Origin: Flaccisagitta enflata
Taxonomy: Eukaryota; Chaetognatha; Sagittoidea; Aphragmophora
Direction of reading: 5' to 3'
NCBI GenBank assembly: GCA_965153355.1
Contig: OZ231126.1
Coordinates: 32,798,001 to 32,862,000, forward strand
DNA: 64,000 nucleotides
Under the pieces are notes generated by a model that saw nothing but the letters and a program-made list of their open reading frames with translations, did not search any database and had not been told where the DNA came from. Of this stretch, positions 59,951 through 64,000 are shown piece by piece (positions within the stretch are counted from its first letter, which is position 1; each line of letters begins with the position of its first letter). The position numbers and the translations under genes are program-made.

Positions 59951-60982
59951 AGGAAGACAAATAAACCTAAGAGACTGATATTTGGAATGTAAACTAATAA
60001 AAGGATGCTTTATTGCCCATGGGTGTTGGTTGCCATGGAAACACGTTTCCATGTATTTACCCTAAAGTATCAATATTTTGAGAAATTTTTTGAGGGAACA
60101 TTGTTTAAAATAAAATTTGCTAGAATTTTCCCACAATATGTTCTCTAAGAATATCGCTGGTGTGGCATTTGCAAGGAAGCATCACTGGGCACACATAATT
60201 ACGCTCCTAGTGTAAAACAAGATAATTGCATATATATATGGTAGTTCAGTGGGATTAGTTTATCTATACGAGGACAATCACCCGCATACGGACCTGTTCC
60301 ACATCTTCACTCCTTGTCCATGTGCGGCTCTGTCACATCCAACTTTGCAAATGGAACACCATGATTGTCTCGTTGCTCGCTCATTAAATGCGGCCTTGAC
60401 CTTGTCTCGACAACTGATTGTTTGACTTCTGAATGTCACTTGTGACTCAAGAATAACTTAAAGGGCCTCAGCCTCTTCTGCTCATAGCAATCGGGAGAAA
60501 GACAAATATAGAATCATCGTCGCTTCTTAACTTCTAATTATGCGGTATAAAAAGGCCTACACACAACACGGTTCTCGACCTCGGCACAACAATGAATCTA
60601 AAGGGGATAGAACGGATTAAGAATGAGCTCATATCAAATCAACGCTTGGAAATGAAATGGCGAAGAGATACACAATGGGCATCTAACTACTACAATGATT
60701 CATCTAAGACGAGGAAAAAGAATGAGCAGATACTTTTATAACCATTGACTTAAGGACGAGATTTATAACTCAAGGTAACTTAAGGTTGAGTCACGAAATC
60801 TAGCTACTGAATTATTCGTATGAACTCGATGAATGACTACTGAATAAAACGAGAAACTGTCATTCATTTTATGAATACTGTAACGCTAATGAATCTTTAC
60901 CACGGGATATAATCGGGAAAAGGACTTAAGATGGCATCCATATTACTCTAGAGTCTGTATATCAAGGATGCATAATTTGGTG
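59951..60982. other. No recognised gene
   Basis: AT-rich, with short random frames. No splice-bounded reading frame resembles a known protein. Confidence 0.5.
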
Positions 60983-60984
60983 TA

Positions 60985-63000
60985 CAGTACGAGAATCAAA
61001 GAATTGGGTAACTGGAGGGAAGCTATATCTGTAAAACGGCTAAGATTCATAATCAAATTTTTTACCACAAAATGCACCTATAGGTGTACTATGTTGTTTA
61101 AGGTTTGGGACAATTATTTTTGTTCAAAATTTTTTTCTCCAGTTTTTGGCTAAGATATTGACTATAAATGACAAAAAAAATTATGGTATTATAGAGGTTG
61201 ATAATGTTGTTTTTATAAGATTAATTTTAGATATATATTTAAACTCAAAAAGTTGTATAGTATTTCCAGATTCTTTGATAACCTTATCTTGTAAGTATAG
61301 TATTTTAGATTCACTGTATAAGGTGTAAAATTTCTATTTAAATGAATTTTTGATACAGTTATGAAATTTAAAATTTTTCTCAAAATACAATGTGGGACGT
61401 ATTTTTGGTCAAAATTCTTTTTTCAAATAAAAATTTTGCCAATTGTTGGTTTTTGATAAAATAAATAATACGAGTTCTAAAATTTTTGAACTTTATTCTT
61501 TAATTGTTCTCAAAATTTGTGAAAATGACCCATTTGAAGTTGAATAAAACTTTTCAATATCTGGGAGTCATCTTCATTTTTAGTAGATAATACTTCCAGC
61601 ACTTAACTTCACCTAGGCTGATTACTCAGCATTTATGGTGCCAGGAGATATTGACGTTTAAAAACACATCAGAGCAAATCAGCAAAATTGACATTTTGCC
61701 ATTTTAAGCTTAGGAACTGCATTTTTTTCCTTCACATACCTCCATTTTGGCTGAAGTTACTCATTTTATGGTTACATTCATATTGCAAAATTTCACACTT
61801 GTCAGTCAGTTTTGCCGTTTTACAGTTATGGTGGTCCAAAGTTTCAAAAAATGCAAATTTTTCAATCAAATCTTAGGCGGAAAAATCAGCAAAAATTTTT
61901 CAAAAAAAGGTCTCCAAAGGGGGGGTCCAAAAAATTAGAAATTATTTCATTTTCCCAACTCAAAAACCCTGATGAAAACTTTTTTTTCAATTTTTTTGAA
62001 AAATTTTCACAGTAGTTTTTGTTGAAAAATTTGCATTTTTTGAAACTTTGGACCACCATAACTGTAAAACGGCTTAACTGACAAGTGTGAAATTTTGGAA
62101 TATGAATATTTGCATAAACATGAGTAACTTCAGACAAAATGGAGGTGTGTGAAGGAAAAAATACAATTTTATAAAAGCTTCAAAATGGCCAAATGTCAAT
62201 TTTGGTTGATTTTGTTTCTGACAAAGTAACTTTGAACGTCAATATCTCCATAGCCGTTAGTCGCAGTGAGCTCAAATTTTAGGTGAAGTTAGGGTAGATA
62301 ACAGGTAACAACTCTACCAAAAATGAAGATGATCGGATGACAGGAACAGTTTTTATTCAACTTCAAAAAATGGGTCATTTTCATAAATTTTCAGAGGAAA
62401 AATTTTTTTTTTCTAAGAGGGCTAGTTCAAAATTTTTTTTAGAAACTCTTAATTTGTTATTTATCTTATCGAAAAATAACAATTGCCAAATTTTTTTATT
62501 AGAAAAAAAAATTTTGACCCAAAAACGTCCTACATTGCATTTTGTGAAAAATTTAGAATTTCATAACTGTATCAAAAATTCATTTTAAGAACTGAAATTT
62601 TGCACACTTATTAGTGAATCCTAAAACTACCACACCAAAAATCAAGGGATTTTATTGAAAATCTTAGAAATATCCCACTTTTTGTGTTTTTTGAGTTTTG
62701 GGTATAGCCACAAAATTGGCTAGAAAATCCTCAACAAAAATGAAATTTGTAAGCACGCATCTAAACTAATATACATGTGAAAGAATATTTTTTTAGTGTG
62801 ATTTTTGTGGTCAAAATCAGCCAAAAACAGAAAAAAAATTTTTGGACAAAAAAAAATGAATTTGTTGGAATGGCTCCAAAACCTTAAACAACATAGTACA
62901 CCTATAGGTGCATTTTGTGGTAAAAAATTTGATTATGAATCCTAGTCGTTTTACAGATATGGCTTCCCTCCAGTTACCCAGTTCTTTGATTCTCGTACTG
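60985..63000. mobile_element. 2,016-bp almost fully palindromic element with TA target-site duplication
   Basis: The left end CAGTACGAGAATCAAAGAAT is the inverse of the right end ATTCTTTGATTCTCGTACTG apart from one base (GTTCTTTGATTC). TA flanks both sides (60,983-60,984 and 63,001-63,002). Matching phrases continue inwards (ACCTATAGGTG, GATATTGACGTT, CTCCATTTTG, CAAAGTTTCAAAAAATGCAA) to a centre near 61,995, so each arm is about 1 kb. Frames inside are mirror-image pairs on opposite strands and are not a protein. CAGT ends with TA duplication suggest a Tc1/mariner-mobilised foldback-type element with no transposase. Confidence 0.85.
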
Positions 63001-63169
63001 TAATCCTGAGATTTTTTACTATAAAGCGGACCCCGCGTTCCAGCTCCTTCTCTCACAAAGTCCCCGACAATATAATTGTTCGATGAGCGCCGCCTCTAAA
63101 TCCGATGAGTGAATGGAATGAACGTTCATGATACAAAATGGCCACTGCAGCAGTGATGTAAAGCGTCAA

Positions 63170-63835
63170 ATATGATCAAAAACTCAGAAAGTGATCTTCA
63201 GCTTATACAACACTGTCATGTACATAACTAGATCAAAGAGTCCTTCAATTTTTTAAAAAAAGAAAGCTTGCTAGGTTTGAAGTAGGTTAACAAAGCAAAA
63301 ACCATCATATTTTGGCAAGAAACAGCGATTTTGTGGGTTTTTAGCAATTTTTGCCCAGAAGCTCATTTGCATATTGTCGTAATTTGTTTTTTTGGTTATA
63401 ATTCGTCCAATATTCATCAGATATGCCTGAAAATTTGTGGGGAAGTATATTTTTATGATTTCTAACATCCCATGAGCTCTTTTAGACATCTTTTCATCAA
63501 GGCTTATTTTTTTTATTTTTGGAGTTTAATAATGCATTTTAGGCATCTTAACGTTGACGAAATTTCGTGAAATTTCTTACAAATATTCAGCAGATGATTA
63601 TTTATCATTACCAGGGTATGTTACCTCTTCAGAGATGTATCTTCATGCTGTTTATCTCAAAAAACCACCATTTTTGGCCAAAAAAAGTGTTTTTAATTTT
63701 GGCTCGCAATCGGGTGAAATAAAGTTGATATTCTTAATCTACACCTTTTTTAGGACTAGTATGCAAAAATTTGGAGACGGGTTAATTTTTTTTTTTTTTT
63801 TTTTTTCAAAGGGTTTTGGGCTAGCGTCAAGTTCC
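63170..63835. repeat. Third copy of the palindrome-centre repeat
   Basis: Matches 24,380-25,010 in the same orientation (ACACTGTCATGTACATAA, GCAAGAAACAGCGATTTTGT, GGTGAAATAAAGTTGATATT) and 22,930-23,610 inverted. Its right edge ends at TTTTGGGCTAGCG, after which it diverges from both other copies, which places one element boundary near 63,825. Confidence 0.85.
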
Positions 63836-63936
63836 GAAATCTGCAATGGATAAAAAAATCCACCAGAAATTGTCGAAAAAAAAGTCAGTCAATTTATCAA
63901 AATTTCTTAAAGGGGAAAAAAAAAGAGAAAAAGAAC

Positions 63937-63938
<2 letters not shown>

Positions 63939-64000
<62 letters not shown>
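63939..64000. repeat. (GA)n microsatellite, cut by the window end
   Basis: At least 30 GA units, continuing beyond the window. Confidence 0.97.

Noticed and set aside
60968-63056. Mirror-image reading frames at 60,968-61,153, 61,747-61,938, 61,886-62,137 and 62,817-63,056 as a protein family
   Set aside because: The similarity between them comes from the DNA palindrome itself. The frames are short, AT-biased (Phe/Lys/Asn) and lie on opposite strands.

Overview
This window is nuclear DNA from an animal, most likely an invertebrate with a large, repeat-laden genome. The evidence is small phase-matched exons with GT/AG splice sites, non-LTR retrotransposon debris, and an extreme load of GA, CA, TTC, GATA and minisatellite arrays. 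The only host gene I recognise is part of a neural-type (N-)cadherin, whose protein resembles arthropod and other protostome CadN. That points to a protostome, but the species cannot be fixed from the sequence. There is no bacterial gene, CRISPR array, rRNA gene or convincing functional tRNA gene.

Layout: 1-3,434 is repeat-rich flank (a ~145-bp tandem repeat, GAA and GT tracts). Positions 3,435-23,610 and 24,343-42,748 are the two arms of one enormous imperfect palindrome around a 732-bp spacer. The left arm reads, in order: a TTC higher-order array, GA/GT tracts, a minisatellite-bearing dispersed element, a 5'-truncated dead LINE, then eight consecutive cadherin exons (here A-H, + strand, about 293 codons). 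The right arm carries the same content reversed on the - strand, with seven exons intact and exon E decayed. Most of the sequence is nearly identical between arms. Exceptions are microsatellite lengths, a ~2.85-kb block present only on the left, a ~0.7-kb insertion only on the right, and a ~1.9-kb right-arm stretch (28.29-30.19 kb) that is abruptly noisy.

The exons translate without stops in compatible phases, covering the end of one extracellular cadherin (EC) repeat, two full repeats and the start of a fourth. Three of the eight exons carry short tandem arrays that copy an exon-intron junction: exon B at both its acceptor (5 copies) and donor (6 copies), exon D at its acceptor (4) and exon E at its donor (4). 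I call these splice-site echoes. In the frames I followed, use of an echo site runs quickly into a stop codon.

Positions 42.75-64 kb hold no recognisable host gene. They are a catalogue of palindromic and composite repeats: a GATA array, members of a modular family (head motif, inverted ends, ~22-bp minisatellite core), a 2.6-kb array of TTAATTAA-centred inverted repeats, a 509-bp TA-flanked inverted-repeat element with a tRNA-Glu-like Pol III promoter, a triplicated LINE ORF1 segment, a ~0.5-kb palindrome, and a 2,016-bp almost fully palindromic element with TA target-site duplications. Inverted symmetry recurs from 23 bp to 20 kb. The 20-kb palindrome needs checking first: it may be a real inverted duplication, or two haplotypes joined head-to-head by an assembler at the central repeat.
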